Below, piece by piece: positions 33,592 through 45,248 of a stretch of 64,000 nucleotides of DNA. The first letter of the stretch is position 1. Every line of letters starts with the position of its first letter. This stretch comes from Dentipellis sp. KUC8613. Its lineage: Eukaryota > Basidiomycota > Agaricomycetes > Russulales > Hericiaceae. A program made the translations under genes and the position numbers. The stretch spans positions 249,313 to 313,312 of the forward strand of contig NSJX01000015.1 in the NCBI GenBank assembly GCA_002286715.1, written 5' to 3'. The notes under the pieces are model-generated. The model saw only the letters and a program-made list of their open reading frames with translations, had not been told where the DNA came from and ran no database searches.

Positions 33592-35250
33592 CTACACTTG
33601 CAACGCGGGCCCGTGCGGTAGCACCGCCCTAGATACTTCCCCTTCCTTGTTCTCGGTCGTCGCAGATTCCGCGTGCACTGGCGAGCGCGGCGTCCACGGC
33701 GAGGACTCCATGTGCTCGCGCTCCGCAAACCTGATACTGTGCAACGCGTCGAGGGTGGCGTTGGAGCGCGGTGCCTGGTCACTGAGCTGTACAGGCGCCT
33801 CGCTCTCGATGCCGGAGGCGAGCCCAACACGGATGATAATCATTGTGGGTGCAATGCCCTGTGAGGAGATGGCAACGCTGTTAGGGATTGGACAGCGTAT
33901 GGATGGAAGGGGCAATACGAACCACGAGTTGAAAAGCCACGTTACTTGCGATTATCTGTGAAGGCTGTTGAGGGAAGATGAAGAGTAGGGTACAAAAGGG
34001 GGTAACGCACGGAGTACAATGGTGTTGTATAAATGCAGATGAGAGCTATCATGAAGGAAATCGATAAGACTGCTCCGGATTCGATACTGACCTCCGCATA
34101 AGTTCTTGACATATGCCACAGGTCATGTCGTGACTGCTCACATGATAGCAATTGCAGCATCATAATGCTTCGACCCGCCAGCCTTTCCAAGAGTGCACTG
34201 CAACTCCCGCTTCACGGACCATACCCGGAAAGCTGCCAGGCAATAAGATTGAAGTTCAGTGACCGAGAGCCAAAAGATAAGACCAGACAGACTCTTACAG
34301 ATACAGAGCGTGGCCAGCACATTCGTGACCAGGGTGAACGCGTATCGGGTAGATGACATGACAAAATACAAATTCTCGTTCTTCGCCCATCCTTCCGGGA
34401 GGGAATCTTCCGATAAAGGAGTGGTCACGCGGATATGATAGATCGCAGCGTCATAATAGACGGTGGCGAAAATGCAAGCTGCCGGAGGATGTTCATTGAG
34501 AGAGGGAGCAGTGACTGAGCGGAACACGTACCCAACGTAGCCAGTAGAAGGAAAACGAGAGGATAGACAATCCATCGTTTATGTTGCCACAAGATAAAGC
34601 AGCGGGTGATCTGCGCGAGATGAATATGTATGTCTTCACGAAACGCAACCGCCCACTTACCAAGAGTGCATCCGCAATAAACCTACCGAGATATAATCAG
34701 CAACGAGTGAAAGTGAACCAAATGACAACCGCTCACATAGCCATACCATTCACGGCATCCCTCACTGTCAATAACAAATCCTCCCGGATTGCCTCTTCTA
34801 GGCGCGACCGTGTCTCACTCGTGCAAGACAGTACGGTGTCTTGAATGATGTCCGAATTCGCTGTGGCATCACGCGCAAGTAGGATGGATAGGAGGTCAAG
34901 TAGCATATCGGTCGTGCAGAGAATGAATACTGATATTGAAGTCGCAAGGTAGTATTTGCTGCGTCGGTGGTGGGTCAGGACGTAGACCGACCCCGCGAAG
35001 ACCGCGACATTGAAGCCTTAATTGACGGACATTAGAACGAGCTCGATGCTAGATAAAAATACGGCAGTCACCATAAAACAATGTCTCAATCTTTGCAAGC
35101 CAATGCCACCAGTGAGACGCTGTGGAAGGCGACGAGGCTCACGCACTCACCCATAGACCTGTCAACTGCGCCTACAGCCAGTGACAAGGATCAGACGAGA
35201 ATAGCTTAGAGACGAAGACAACTTACTCTATAAAACTTGTCCCCGCACAT
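33592..35250 (-). CDS. Multi-pass membrane protein, MCG/GIAPTLIIVRVG family, copy 3
   Basis: Start ATG at 35250 encodes MCGDKFYR. Downstream, in order, are FNVAVFAGSVYVLTHHRRSK, a helix with DMLLDLLSILLARD, and EAIREDLLLTVRDAVNGM. Then come FIADALL, CFILWQHKRWIVYPLVFLLL, IYHIRVTTPLSEDSLPEGW (about 34430-34370), YAFTLVTNVLATLCI, FRVWSVKRELQCTLGKAGGS, IESGAVLSISFMIALICIYT, and the hallmark GIAPTMIIIRVGLASG near 33850. The hydrophilic tail ends GPALQV at 33592. Same order, same intron-rich structure and same orientation as copy 2. No break was seen, but several exon borders were placed only by frame. Function unknown. Confidence 0.75.
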
Positions 35251-36570
35251 GGTGTAGATCGATCGATCGTATCGGGAGTATGTCTTGCTCTAGTTACGAG
35301 GCGTCCACACGGACACTTATAACCCACCACATCCCAGGAACCCCTCGGAGTCCTCGTGCGCCTACAGCGAGGTTCCACATCCACGAGGAAGCATTGAGAA
35401 GGCCTTCTAGCACGGCATCGAGAGCGCTGCACCACGTTTTGCGAAGACCACGCCGGACCCCGCGCGCGCAGCACTATCGAGGTGATGTTCACCAGGCCAT
35501 CTATCAGCAATGCGTCTTCTCAACACCGCAAGAGGGCATTTGCAAGTCCGCTTGCTGCACAGGTGCGCAGATCGAACACTGATATGTTCGACGGACGTTT
35601 CCCTCGGACGCGCTATCTCTGTGAGAAGCGGATAGAACATCAGATACGCGCCAGGGAAGCGGATGTGCAGTGTTATCGGGCTGCATCGCACTTGCACTGG
35701 GCTTGCGGACGCTGTTGGCCTCGTCATCGAAGAGCGTCTTCTGACCATTGAAGAAGGCGCATAGACTGCTTGTTATTGTTATCGACTCACATCCCGAAGG
35801 TATGGCATGGGAACGGAAACATGCTGTAGGCGCTTGTGTGGAGTTAGACATACGGCCATGCCAGGGGAGGCCCGAGCTGTCCAGTGTCCCCGGGCTTGAT
35901 GAACAAGAGGTATCTGTTTCGAACAAACGCCACCTGTGATCTGCGCGGCTTTACGGAGATGTCAGAATACAGGACAGATAATAAGCTTGAAAGACATACG
36001 GCCAATAGGTCGTAAAGAATAAAGACACTAGCTTTCTCTAGTACGCCATATACTTCTATCTTCACCCTGACTATCCCGTACACCAGAAAGCGCACCAAAG
36101 GACGGGCGCTTGGCACGATGTAGGCTCGAGGATATAATTGGCAAGAACATAACCAGATTAGGATGAGGTCGTTTCTTGGAGCCCCGAGCACAAGGCTCGA
36201 AGAGAGATGACTGCCTGTAGTACTCGAATGGGCAGTCGAATGCCCATTTTGATCTAGTGAAAAGGTAGCTCGAAGGCGGCGCAGAGTCGGGAGTTCAAAG
36301 CCATGGACGTCGATAAGATAATCTAGTTATTGAAACAAGTTAGCAATCGTATCAAGCGATATCGGAAAACATACTTCACCAATATCTCTCCATCTGGGCA
36401 CCCAAGTACTCTAGAAGGGTGGAGAGTCAGCATCGGACAGGATAGGTAAGAAATTTACCCAGGCAACGAGAACGGCTTGACCACGGGATGGAGGGATAAT
36501 CTGTTACAGGTAACATCTGCATACAACCAATCTCGTAAAAAGTACAACAGTATTCGATGCTATGTCCTTG
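35251..36570. other. Decayed or unresolved stretch upstream of copy 3
   Basis: On the minus strand there are open frames of 90-140 codons (35407-35926 and 35844-36191). One has a hydrophobic stretch (VFILYDLLAVCLSSLLSVLY), and splice-like borders lie at about 36300-36420. I could not join them into a protein with family motifs. It may be a wrecked further membrane-protein copy or an unrelated orphan; I cannot choose. Confidence 0.3.
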
Positions 36571-37469
36571 TTAATTCTTCAGCAGCTCTTCTACGACCTT
36601 GTCTTCCGGAATCTTCGCGACATTCGCTCCCCTATAGTTCAGTCGCCGGAGCACATCGATCTAGAATGCCCGCCAAACATGAACGAGGGGATTTAATGTC
36701 GGAAAAGAAACATGAGGCGTACCACTTTCGCGCGCTCGAACCCAATAGCCTCGAACTGCTCTACATGCGCCTTCTCTAATCCTGCGATAGCGATCTCATC
36801 TCGCTCGCCGCCCTCCCCCACACCCGGGGTTCCAGCCTTCGGTTTCGGGCCACCGGCGTAAACCTATCATGCATCAGTCTCGTCAATCCAAGATCCTAGG
36901 TTCGGGTGGCGTAATTACGCACCTGAGTCCAATATCTCGCCGTATCGTCAAAACCACTGCGACTCGTCATATAGTGCTTCGCAACCTCAGCATCCTGCGG
37001 GTCATTCGGCTCCGGACTGCAAAGCAAGCTTTGCAGGCTGATGAGGGTTGACTTGAGCGTCAGCACAGGAGACCACGCGTCCTTGAGGATGTCCAGACAG
37101 ATGGCGCCGTTCGCGGAAGACACATTGGGATGGTACACCTTCGTGATGAACTTCATTTTTGGAGGCTGGAAAGGGTATGTGGGAGGAATTTGGATGTCCT
37201 GGAGGTGCGGGGATCAGTGCGGAACGCGCGTGCATGATGGAATAGACGCACGACTTCGAAATGCCCGCCCTGATAAGGCGTGTCTTCGGGTCCAGGAAAT
37301 GAACCTTTCAGGTGAAAGGGCGAATTGTCGATGAGATCGACCTCGATGTGCGAGGCCTTATCATTCTTGCAGTCTGTGCAGAGGCATGATTACAATCGCG
37401 AAACAGAGCACCTTAGCGCTTGCACGCACCCGCAATTTCCTTGTTTACGCGACGCAAACGAGCATCCAT
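36571..37469 (-). CDS. UBC1: Ubiquitin-conjugating enzyme E2 with C-terminal UBA domain (UBC1/E2-25K type)
   Basis: Receives ubiquitin from E1 and passes it to substrates, typically building K48 chains. Start [13 protein letters not shown] at 37469. The UBC fold shows [40 protein letters not shown] with the HPN motif (HPNVSS), and the catalytic cysteine in [15 protein letters not shown]. Then [20 protein letters not shown] and [19 protein letters not shown] follow. After a Gly/Glu linker, the UBA domain reads [20 protein letters not shown], then [20 protein letters not shown], stop at 36571. About 220 residues and five exons, the size of yeast Ubc1. All key residues intact. Confidence 0.94.
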
Positions 37470-38083
37470 GTTGTATAAAGAGATACCTGTAGGTCTGAGG
37501 AAGCTTGGAAACCGTTGAGAAGATGGTGGTCGAAGGGAAAGTGTATGAGGATGAAGCTTGCCTGGGGCCACACACAGTGAAGCCGCACGCGTTTCGGCAT
37601 TGTCCGAAGTGCCGCTCACGTGCGCGTTTGGATATTCTCCAATTCGACTTCAACATTTATTGCTGCTAGTCGGTGCCCTTGAACTGTAGTGCGTTTTCCT
37701 AAGCCCTAGAGTAAAGAAGACGAACTTTTATGCCGTTGAGCAAGTGAGTGCGATGAGTGAAATCGTTCCATGACGGCTAGATACCCGATTAGATCTACTA
37801 GGCGCCTGGTAGCCTCATGCTTGTGCTCTCGACCGCTCAAGTGATCTAGAAACCACATTCCAGCTGCGTCCAGCCAACCCGACTGAGCTCATTTAAAACT
37901 GAATTATTGTCTGCCGACTCTTCTTCGAACAAGCCCTTCTTACTGCCAGCTGGGAAAGCTACAATCCCCCACTGGCACGAACCAATCTCCTCTTGCGGTT
38001 CTCGTGACCCCTTCCCACCCGATTTCGTTATATCGCACATCCTCCAAATCCAAAACCACAAAACACCCCTTGGAACGCCCAGC
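37470..38083. other. Divergent promoter between UBC1 and HEM13
   Basis: About 610 bases. An in-frame extension of HEM13 reaches back to an ATG at 37907. Its residues do not resemble the family N-terminus, so I treat it as 5' leader. Confidence 0.5.
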
Positions 38084-39192
38084 ATGCCCGCACAACCAAT
38101 GCGTACCCGCGTCGCCGACTTCGTGCTCAGCCTCCAAGACAAAATCGTCACCTCCTTCGAGGAGCTCGACCCCTCTGCGCCTCCTTTCCTGCGCGACTCG
38201 TGGAAGCGCGCCAAGGGCGGACACGGCATCTCCTGCGTCTTCCAACTTCCCTACGGCTACGACAAGCCGACGGTCCTCGAGAAGGCGGGCGTGAACGTGA
38301 GCGTGATCCACGGCACGCTCCCGCCCGCCGCGATCAAGCAGATGCGCGTCGAGCACGCGTCCGTGCCGTACGACCCGCAGGCGGAGGCGGCGCTCCCCTT
38401 CTTCGCAGCGGGCATCAGCCTCATCATCCACCCGCGCAACCCGCACGCGCCCACCGTGCACGCGAACTACCGCTACTTCGAGATCACGGCGCAGGCCGCG
38501 GAGGGGGCCGAGCAGACGGAGCAGCCGGAGGTGCTCGCGTGGTGGTTCGGCGGCGGGTGCGATCTCACGCCGTCGTATCTCTATGAGGAGGACGCGGTGC
38601 ACTTCCACCGGACGCTCAAGGACGCGTGCGACCCGCACGGCGCGCAGCTGTACCCCGCGTTCAAGAAGTGGTGCGACGAGTACTTCTTCATCACGCATCG
38701 GAAGGAGGCGCGCGGAGTCGGGGGAATCTTCTTCGACGACCTGTGCGCGGACCCGCACAAGAGGCTGCCGAACGCGCTGGAGGAGTCTACGAGCGAGAGG
38801 CCGTGGACGAAGGAGGACATATTCACGTTCGTGAAGAGCGCCGGCGAGGCGTTTTTGCCGTCCTATCTGCCGGTTCTCAAGCGCCGGGCGAATTTGGATT
38901 ACACGCCGGAGCAGAGGAGATGGCAGTTGGTTAGACGTGGACGGTGCGTTCTTCCTTTCTCACTCGCTTCGCCTTCAACTCAATGGCCTATTGTAGATAT
39001 GTTGAGTTTAACCTCGTCTACGACCGCGGCACGAAGTTCGGTCTTCTTACCCCTGAGGCGCGGATCGAGAGTATCCTCCTCAGTCTTCCCTCCGAGGTGC
39101 GCTGGGAGTACATGTGCGAAGTGGGCACCGAGGAGACCAGCGAAGAGGCGAAGCTGCTTGCCGTCTTGACGAAGCCTAGAGAATGGCTCTAA
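38084..39192 (+). CDS. HEM13: Oxygen-dependent coproporphyrinogen III oxidase
   Basis: Heme biosynthesis: oxidative decarboxylation of coproporphyrinogen III to protoporphyrinogen IX. Exons 38084-38943 and 38996-39192. I chose the ATG at 38084 ([20 protein letters not shown]) because it aligns with yeast Hem13. Motifs in order: [86 protein letters not shown] and [19 protein letters not shown]. The intron splits [19 protein letters not shown], which precedes [20 protein letters not shown] and the terminal KPREWL. Length about 350 residues, normal. An in-frame ATG at 37907 would add 59 residues; a mitochondrial leader there is not convincing but cannot be excluded. Confidence 0.94.
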
Positions 39193-39279
39193 TCCGAGTC
39201 GGGAGTCGAAGAAGAGATGTAATTTTACATGTATCACTACAGGGAAGGCAAATATTCATATCTGTGGCTACACCGCTCA

Positions 39280-40364
39280 TTACAGCCATTCCTTGTCCCC
39301 GTGGTGCGACAAGAAAGAGCCGCTGTTCTCCGGCGTCAAGCTGTCGAAGACCTTGAACATCATCTCGACGGACTCGTCGGGCGAGAGGGGGCCCTTCCAG
39401 TCAGGGGCAGCCTTCTTGAACTTCGCGATAGTAGTGTTTATGTACTCGAGTTCTTCGGCAGTCACTATCATCCAGGTTCGATTATCTCATCGTGCCCACA
39501 ATTCAGAGAGAACTCACGGGTGCGGGTTATAGTGTTCACGAAGCCGGGGCTGATCGACAAGAACAAGATGCCTTGGGACTTGTACTCGGCGGCGTATTTT
39601 GCAACCGCTACGTTCACCGCCGCCTTCGAGATCGAGTAGGGGCCGCTGGTCTCGTAGCCAGAGGCAAGAGTCAGGTCAACGTCTCCGGCGCCGCTGCTGA
39701 TGACGATGACCTTCTTCAAGGAGCCCTTCTTGATGAGCGGTAGGAAATTGTTGATCGTGTGAACTACTCCGATGACGTTCACGGTAAACTTAGTAGACAA
39801 TACGTGAATATGGTCACGACAGCAAAAGCCGATGCCGCGGAAAACAACTTACGAAGGCGGTGAGGTCGTCCGCAAGCAGCTGGTCCTGGCCTTTGGGGCT
39901 GAACGCTCCGTCAGTGCTATATACCTGAAGGCCCTCACGATGAGGAACGTACTATCCGTCGAGAGGTAGGGCATCCCTTTCGTTAGGAAGCATGGCAGCA
40001 TTGTTGATGAGGACGTCCAACGATCCGCCTGTGATCTTTGCAGTCTCGGCCGCGGCGCGCTGACGGCATACCTCGGGTCATCGCTACGACAAAGGAGAAA
40101 TTAGACGACGGCACCTACCTCGATGCTGGCGAGATCGCCAATGTCGGCGTGCAGAATGTGGACATTAGAGCGGTTCAAGCTCCTCAATCCCTCTGTGGTG
40201 CCGAGGTTGCGAACAAGGGCGATGACAACGTTCTCAGGTTTCGCGCTCTGAAGTCAAAGTGAGCGTGCATCGAAAAGCGGCACCAAATGACAGTACCATA
40301 CCAACTTGCGGACGAACGCGAGGCCGATGCCGCGGTTTGCACCAGTAATAACGTAGGAGGGCAT
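39280..40364 (-). CDS. Short-chain dehydrogenase/reductase, tandem copy A
   Basis: NAD(P)-dependent oxidoreductase with Rossmann fold. Start MPSYVITGANRGIGLAFVRK at 40364, containing TGxxxGxG. Then AKPENVVIALVRN, NVHILHADIGDLAS, and DVLINNAAMLP (the NNAG-like site). After FTVNVIGVVHTINNFLPLI comes KKVIVISSGAGDVDLT. The catalytic YxxxK is in SGPYSISKAAVNVAV. SPGFVNT, then a C-terminal helix SPDESVEMMFKVFDSL, ends HHGDKEWL at 39280. About 250 residues in five or six exons. It resembles the C-factor/ketoreductase-like SDRs common in fungi; substrate unknown. It is a tandem partner of 41136-42209, and the promoter is duplicated too. It stands tail to tail with HEM13, whose stop is only 87 bases away. 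Confidence 0.88.
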
Positions 40365-41135
40365 GTCTATGGATGTGGTTGTCAGATAAAAAATGGGGAG
40401 ACGAGTCTGCTTTGCGAGTGAGCAAGTTGGCTTTCGACAGAGCTACCTTGGCTCCTTTATACCGCCGAATCCCAGGTCTGTTAATGCCGATGGACCAGGT
40501 CTTACAGCCGCACCGCTGCTGAGTAAGTCAAGTCTGACTGATCATAGCAGCGGAACGCGTGCTGGTCATTACGCCGTGCAATATAGCGATAGAACCCGGG
40601 TGGTGGGAAGAGGGTTGTCTAGGTGCGGATGTCCAATGGGGTGACGAGGAGCGGGTAAGACATTCGAAGTGGCTGATTCAGCAAAGTTCGAATGGTGCAG
40701 TCTCCTGATCATATCGGGGCCGCGGTATCCAACGGACTGCATACTCGACAAGTGCTCCTTGGCGCAGAGCCCCTAAACCGCGCAGTTGCATTCGACGTCT
40801 GAGCAAACGGTGCCGAAGCCGTTAGTATTCGGATGCAATTTGGGACCACCTTGCGGTATTCGCAATGAAACTGGACATGTACATGTGTTAGCAGAGGGTC
40901 AATTGCAATTGATCAGCGGCCAACTGAAGCGGAGATTGTATTGCTCGGGGAAACCGGCGGCAGGCGTTAATACGATGCTTGATGGCACACAACTCGCGCT
41001 GAGAGTACATGCGAGTTGCTAGCCATCTTGACTCTTGACGAAACCCAAGGAACGGCTGTAACCACTTGTTTAGGACAAGATGCAAATTTCACTGTTCGTA
41101 CAGAAAACATTTCATTTCTGCGGTGGCATCGTTCG
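40365..41135. other. SDR copy A promoter and spacer to copy B
   Basis: About 40365-40720 matches 42210-42560 upstream of copy B. The shared stretches include ctgagtaagtcaagtctgac (40516-40535; one difference in copy B) and ggatgtccaatggggtga (at about 40626; identical in copy B). On the gene's own strand the latter contains an inverted CCAAT-like core. From about 40760 to 41135 the spacer is unique and non-coding. Confidence 0.65.
40454..40461 (-). promoter_or_regulatory. TATA box of SDR copy A
   Basis: TATAAAGG on the minus strand, 90 bases upstream of the start codon. The second SDR copy has TATAAAAAGG at nearly the same distance (92 bases). Confidence 0.6.
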
Positions 41136-42209
41136 CTACAACCATTCCTTATTTCCCTTGTGCGACAAGAAGGCACCGCTGCTCTCCAGCGTCAAGTCAT
41201 CGAACACCTTGAGCATCATCTCAACCGACTCGTCGGGCGTGAGGGGCCTCTGCCAATTGGGCGCGACCTTCTTGAACTTCGTGACCATCTTCTGCATGTC
41301 TTCGAGTTCCTTGGCAGTAGCTATCGCCCCAGTCAGCCGACTTTTATGTGCGCGAATAAGAGAACACTCGCGCGCGCGAGTAGCGGTGTCCACGAGACCA
41401 GGACTGATCGCCAGAAAGAAGATACCCTGGGACTTGTACTCGGCAGCATATTTTGCAACCGCCATATTCACCGCCGCCTTCGAGATTGAATAAGGGCCGC
41501 TAGTTTCGTGTCCAGAGGCAAGAGTCAGGTCAAGGTCACCGACTCCGCTGCTGATGACGATGACTTTCTTCGAGGAACCCTTCTTGATGAGTGGAAGGAA
41601 GCTATTGATCGTGTGGACTACTCCGACAACATTGACCGTGAACTGAACGAGACATGAGTATCATTCCGACAATCAAAGCCTGGGTCGGAGAAGACCTACG
41701 AGCGCGACAAGGTCTTCCGCAAGGAATCGTTCCTCGGCTTCGGGACTGAAAGCCTCCTCAGCAACATAAATTTGAAGGGGCTCGAAATGAAATACGAACT
41801 ATCCATCGAGGGGGAGAGCGTCCCTCTCGTTAGGAAGCATGGCCGCGTTGTTGATGAGTACGTCCAACGATCCGCCTGTGATTTTCGCGGTATCCGCCGC
41901 GGCGCGCTGATAGCACGCCTTTGGTCACTGCTACGGAAAAAGAAAGCGCGGGGGAATGCCTACCTTAAGGCTGGCAAGATCGCCGATGTCAGCCTGCAGA
42001 ATGTGAACATTGGAGCGGTTCAAGCTCTTCAATCCATCTGTGGTACTGATATTGCGAACGAGGGCGATGACAATGTTCTCGGATTTTGCGCTCTGAAGCG
42101 AACGTCAGCATGGATCGAAAACTCGTGCCGGGAGACGGTAGCGTACCAGTTGGCGGACGAACGCAAGGCCAATGCCGCGGTTTGCACCGGTGATGACGTA
42201 GGAAGGCAT
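41136..42209 (-). CDS. Short-chain dehydrogenase/reductase, tandem copy B
   Basis: Paralogue of copy A with the same exon order. Start MPSYVITGANRGIGLAFVRQ at 42209. Then come AKSENIVIALVRN, NVHILQADIGDLASL, DVLINNAAMLP, FTVNVVGVVHTINSFLPLI, KKVIVISSGVGDLDLT and catalytic SGPYSISKAAVNMAV. After these, FLAISPGLVDTATR, LTPDESVEMMLKVFDDL, and the end HKGNKEWL at 41136. The cofactor and YxxxK motifs are intact, so both copies look functional. Differences are concentrated in the substrate-side C-terminal third (VAPNWQRP versus AAPDWKGP) and in loop residues, which could mean different substrate preference; that is inference. Confidence 0.87.
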
Positions 42210-43066
42210 GTTTATCCGAATGCAATGTTTAAATCAAGAGAAGGGAGCGATAGGTCTGATTTACAGGTTAGCACGTTGGCTCTCGAAAAGTTTACCTTGG
42301 CCTTTTTATACCGCAAGATAGCAGGCCAGTAATGCCGACGGTGAACTTTTAGAGCCGCATCGTTGCTGAGTAAGTCAAATCTGACTGATCGCTAGCAGAC
42401 GCGTACTTGCCATTACGCCGTGAAATATATCGCGCCAGCGCCAATAGAATCCGGGTGTTGAGAAGATAGTTGCCCGAGGATGGATGTCCAATGGGGTGAA
42501 GAGGAGCTGGTAAGACATTGGACGTGGCTGATTCAGCAACGTTCGAATGGTGGTCCCAGCGGAGGAGCAGACTGTCTGCCGATCATGCCGCGGTATTTAG
42601 TCGACTGCATATCCGATGACTGCTCCTTGGCGCGGCGCTCCTGGACCGCGCAGTTGGAATGTCTGAGTAAGCACCACCGAGGCCTTTGAGACGCCTCTGT
42701 GGCCGCGGTTTTCGCAGTGGGGCAGGACATGCATGGCGCATAACCCAGTAAAGGTTGTATCTGATGAATCTAAAACCTTAAAGAAGCACCTATACACAGA
42801 TATATACATGAGCGATGCCCACCATGAACTTGAACCAGTAGTGTCACTTGACTGCCGGATGAGGAAGGGTCAGAGATAACTAATGAAGATTAGTCTAGAT
42901 TAGTTCGCTATGCTGTGGAAGCACTGACTGCGTTTGAACTGAAAGTCGAAAATGACCGTAGACCGATTGCATTTTCTGCTTCGTTGCCGACGCAACGTAG
43001 GATAGAGCTCACCGAGACCATGACCACTACGCCCGTGCACAGCTCATCATGCATGTCATGCATTAT
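42210..43066. other. SDR copy B promoter, then spacer to tRNA-Val
   Basis: 42210-42560 is the duplicated promoter. Beyond about 42700 the duplication cannot be followed. 42700-43066 has no coding signal and leads into the tRNA gene. Confidence 0.6.
42301..42310 (-). promoter_or_regulatory. TATA box of SDR copy B
   Basis: TATAAAAAGG on the minus strand, 92 bases upstream of the ATG. It aligns with the TATA box of copy A within otherwise diverged flanks. Confidence 0.6.
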
Positions 43067-43162
43067 GGTTCGATGGCGTAGCTGGTTATCGCATCTGTCT
43101 AACACTCTTCGCATTGCGATGCTCTACACAGAAGGTCCCCGGTTCGAGCCCGGGTCGAATCA
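43067..43162 (+). tRNA. tRNA-Val(AAC) with a 22-nt intron
   Basis: The mature parts fold fully. The acceptor stem is ggttcga/tcgaatc with discriminator a, and the D-arm is gcgtagctggttatcgc. The anticodon stem is tctgt/acaga with loop ctaaca-c, anticodon AAC at 43101-43103. The T-arm is ccccggttcgagcccggg-like with a perfect five-pair stem. An intron of 22 bases, 43105-43126, sits one base after the anticodon, the canonical position. A run of six T at about 43187 can terminate Pol III. CCA is not encoded, as expected in a eukaryote. Confidence 0.95.
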
Positions 43163-43664
43163 ACAATCTTTAACCCCGCCTCAAGTTTTTTCAGGTCGGG
43201 GAAGCCGGCGTAAGGCGGCTATCACGGCACTCGACGACCCTGCATGCTGTACAATTAGAGTAGGTTCCAACCGTGTTCATGCAGTCTCTGACTACCGTTA
43301 GGTCTCTACCGTTTGACCAGTTGCTTGCCATCGACAATGGTGAACGATGTTCCAGCAACTCGCTGGCGTGGGGATCGGCGGTGTTCAAGAGATCGGGAAG
43401 ACTGAGGATTATCAGGCACCTGCCCCAAATTTTGTGATCAAAGCAGCACCACGACCGCGGCCTGCTCAACCATGCCGCATGGCGACCGATGCTAGCCTAT
43501 TCCATCTGGGGATCGCGTCGATCCCGGGAGATGCGATGTCGCGTACGTATAATCTTGCAGGGTCGCTTGTTCCACCCGTCGTGCGGTGCGCGTTGTTGGC
43601 TTCCGTATCTCGCCCCGCTCAAGCCTTCGTAAGTACCACCTGCTTCTGGCGTACGACGTGAACA
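43163..43664. other. Spacer between tRNA-Val and membrane gene copy 4a
   Basis: About 500 bases. An open frame of 104 codons (43347-43661) has no family motif. It ends just before the next gene's ATG, and I do not support it as a gene. Confidence 0.45.
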
Positions 43665-45248
43665 ATGGACAGCTGCGGAGATGAGTGGTACAAGGTGCGT
43701 CGTGTTATCTCTACAAGAGGATCCCAACCATTCTCATACAGCTTCGCTTAGACTCAAATCGGTGGTCTATGGGTGAGCAGGGTGTTCTCGTGTGCTGATA
43801 AAGATCTCTCATTTTGTGCGGGCTTAGGCAGAGACGGTTCTCTTCGGTAAGTAGCATCCTTTCGGAATTCTCGAGGCGAATGCACTGAGACTGCTTCAAG
43901 GGCTCAATTGTGCTTTGTTCGGGGGCGCGATCTACGTGCTGACGCATGTGAAGCGCAACAAGTACTATCTGGCCACCTCGATTGCAATCTTCACGCTATG
44001 CATCGCGGTTGTAGTCATCGACTTGCTTCGGGTCATCCTAACACGCGTCACAACATCGACATCTGATGTTGTCGATGGCACGGCCGTTGCATGCAGCACT
44101 AGCAGCGACGAGAGGAAACGGGAAGCGCGCATCGCGAATCTTGGGACCACGCTGGTCGATTTTTTCTTCGCTCTCGCACTGTGAGTAATGCTACTCGTCA
44201 ACGGATAAGGCTTCTCTGACTTGAAGCAGATTCATTGCGGATGGATTAATGGTGCGCTGCTAATAAGAAGATCCTTTCGCGTTTGGCTGACGTATTCTAG
44301 ATCTTCCGCTGCTACGTTCTATGGGGTTACAGAAAGCGTTTTGCGCTCCCCATTCTTCCGATACTGTTCGCAATGCTAGGTGCGTCGTCTCTATCATTTG
44401 GGTGTCGAGACACCTAAAGAAGTCCAAAAAAGGGTGTAATCTAGCTGCAGTGTACTGCGATGCGACAATTTATCGCCTGACAGGCCAGCCAAAGACGAGT
44501 GCTGGGCTTTCCGACGAATGGATCAGGATATCGAACCTTGATACCGTCGTCGCGGAGGCCGGCTATGCGCTTACTCTCGCGACTAATCTTATCACAACTA
44601 CATTGATCTGTGAGAAACATATCTTCAAATCTTGGGATAGCGATGCTGATACCTCTTCCTACGTAGCTTGGCGAATATTTTCCGTGAAGAGGGAGCTCGA
44701 GAAGGTGTCAGGGAGGACGTCAGGCGCAGTCTACGCTTCAACCCTGACTATGATGTGCGTATAGATCTCTTTCGGCATACTCCGCGCTAGCTCATGGCAT
44801 CTTGTGGCAGAATTGAGTCGGGAGCTATACTTGCTGCGTTCTTCCTCGTCACGTTCGTGTCGTACTTTGTCGCACCACTTTATCTTGTATGTTTGCTCGC
44901 TTTCATCGTCTCGAATCTGCACTGACCGTCGCTCCAAGATCACATCTAATGGTGCAACCTTACAACTTGTCGTGAGTATTGACCCTTCCTACCTCTGCGT
45001 CCCGTCGTAACCGTCTTTCACAGGGCATCGTGCCGGTTCTAATTATCATCCGAGTCGGCCTTGGCTCGAGCTTCGAAGCGAAACATGCGACAGTCCACAT
45101 GAGCGACGGCTCGCCCGGCCAAACACTTGGGCCCAATACCACCACCATCCATTTCGCGACACGTGGCAGCACGACGCAAATGGACTCCGAGACCGAGATG
45201 CAAGGGATAGGGGAATCGGAGGTGATGTTAGACTTGGAGAAGCAGTGA
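43665..45248 (+). CDS. Multi-pass membrane protein, MCG/GIAPTLIIVRVG family, copy 4a
   Basis: First exon 43665-43694 encodes MDSCGDEWYK, the family start with two extra residues. Exon TQIGGLW comes next, then CALFGGAIYVLTHVKRNKYY, the helix TSIAIFTLCIAVVVIDLLRV, a loop, and LGTTLVDFFFALAL. Then FIADGLM, IFRCYVLWGYRKRFALPILP, YCDATIYRLTG, YALTLATNLITTTLI, WRIFSVKRELEKVSGRTSGA and IESGAILAAFFLVTFVSYF. The hallmark is GIVPVLIIIRVGLGSS near 45024-45071. The acidic tail ends DLEKQ at 45248. About ten exons. The order is identical to the other copies, so I take it as intact. The ATG lies about 500 bases downstream of tRNA-Val. Confidence 0.78.

Noticed and set aside
37907..38083. 59-residue N-terminal extension of coproporphyrinogen oxidase
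   Set aside because: The residues do not resemble the family or a clear mitochondrial presequence. The ATG at 38084 aligns with known starts.
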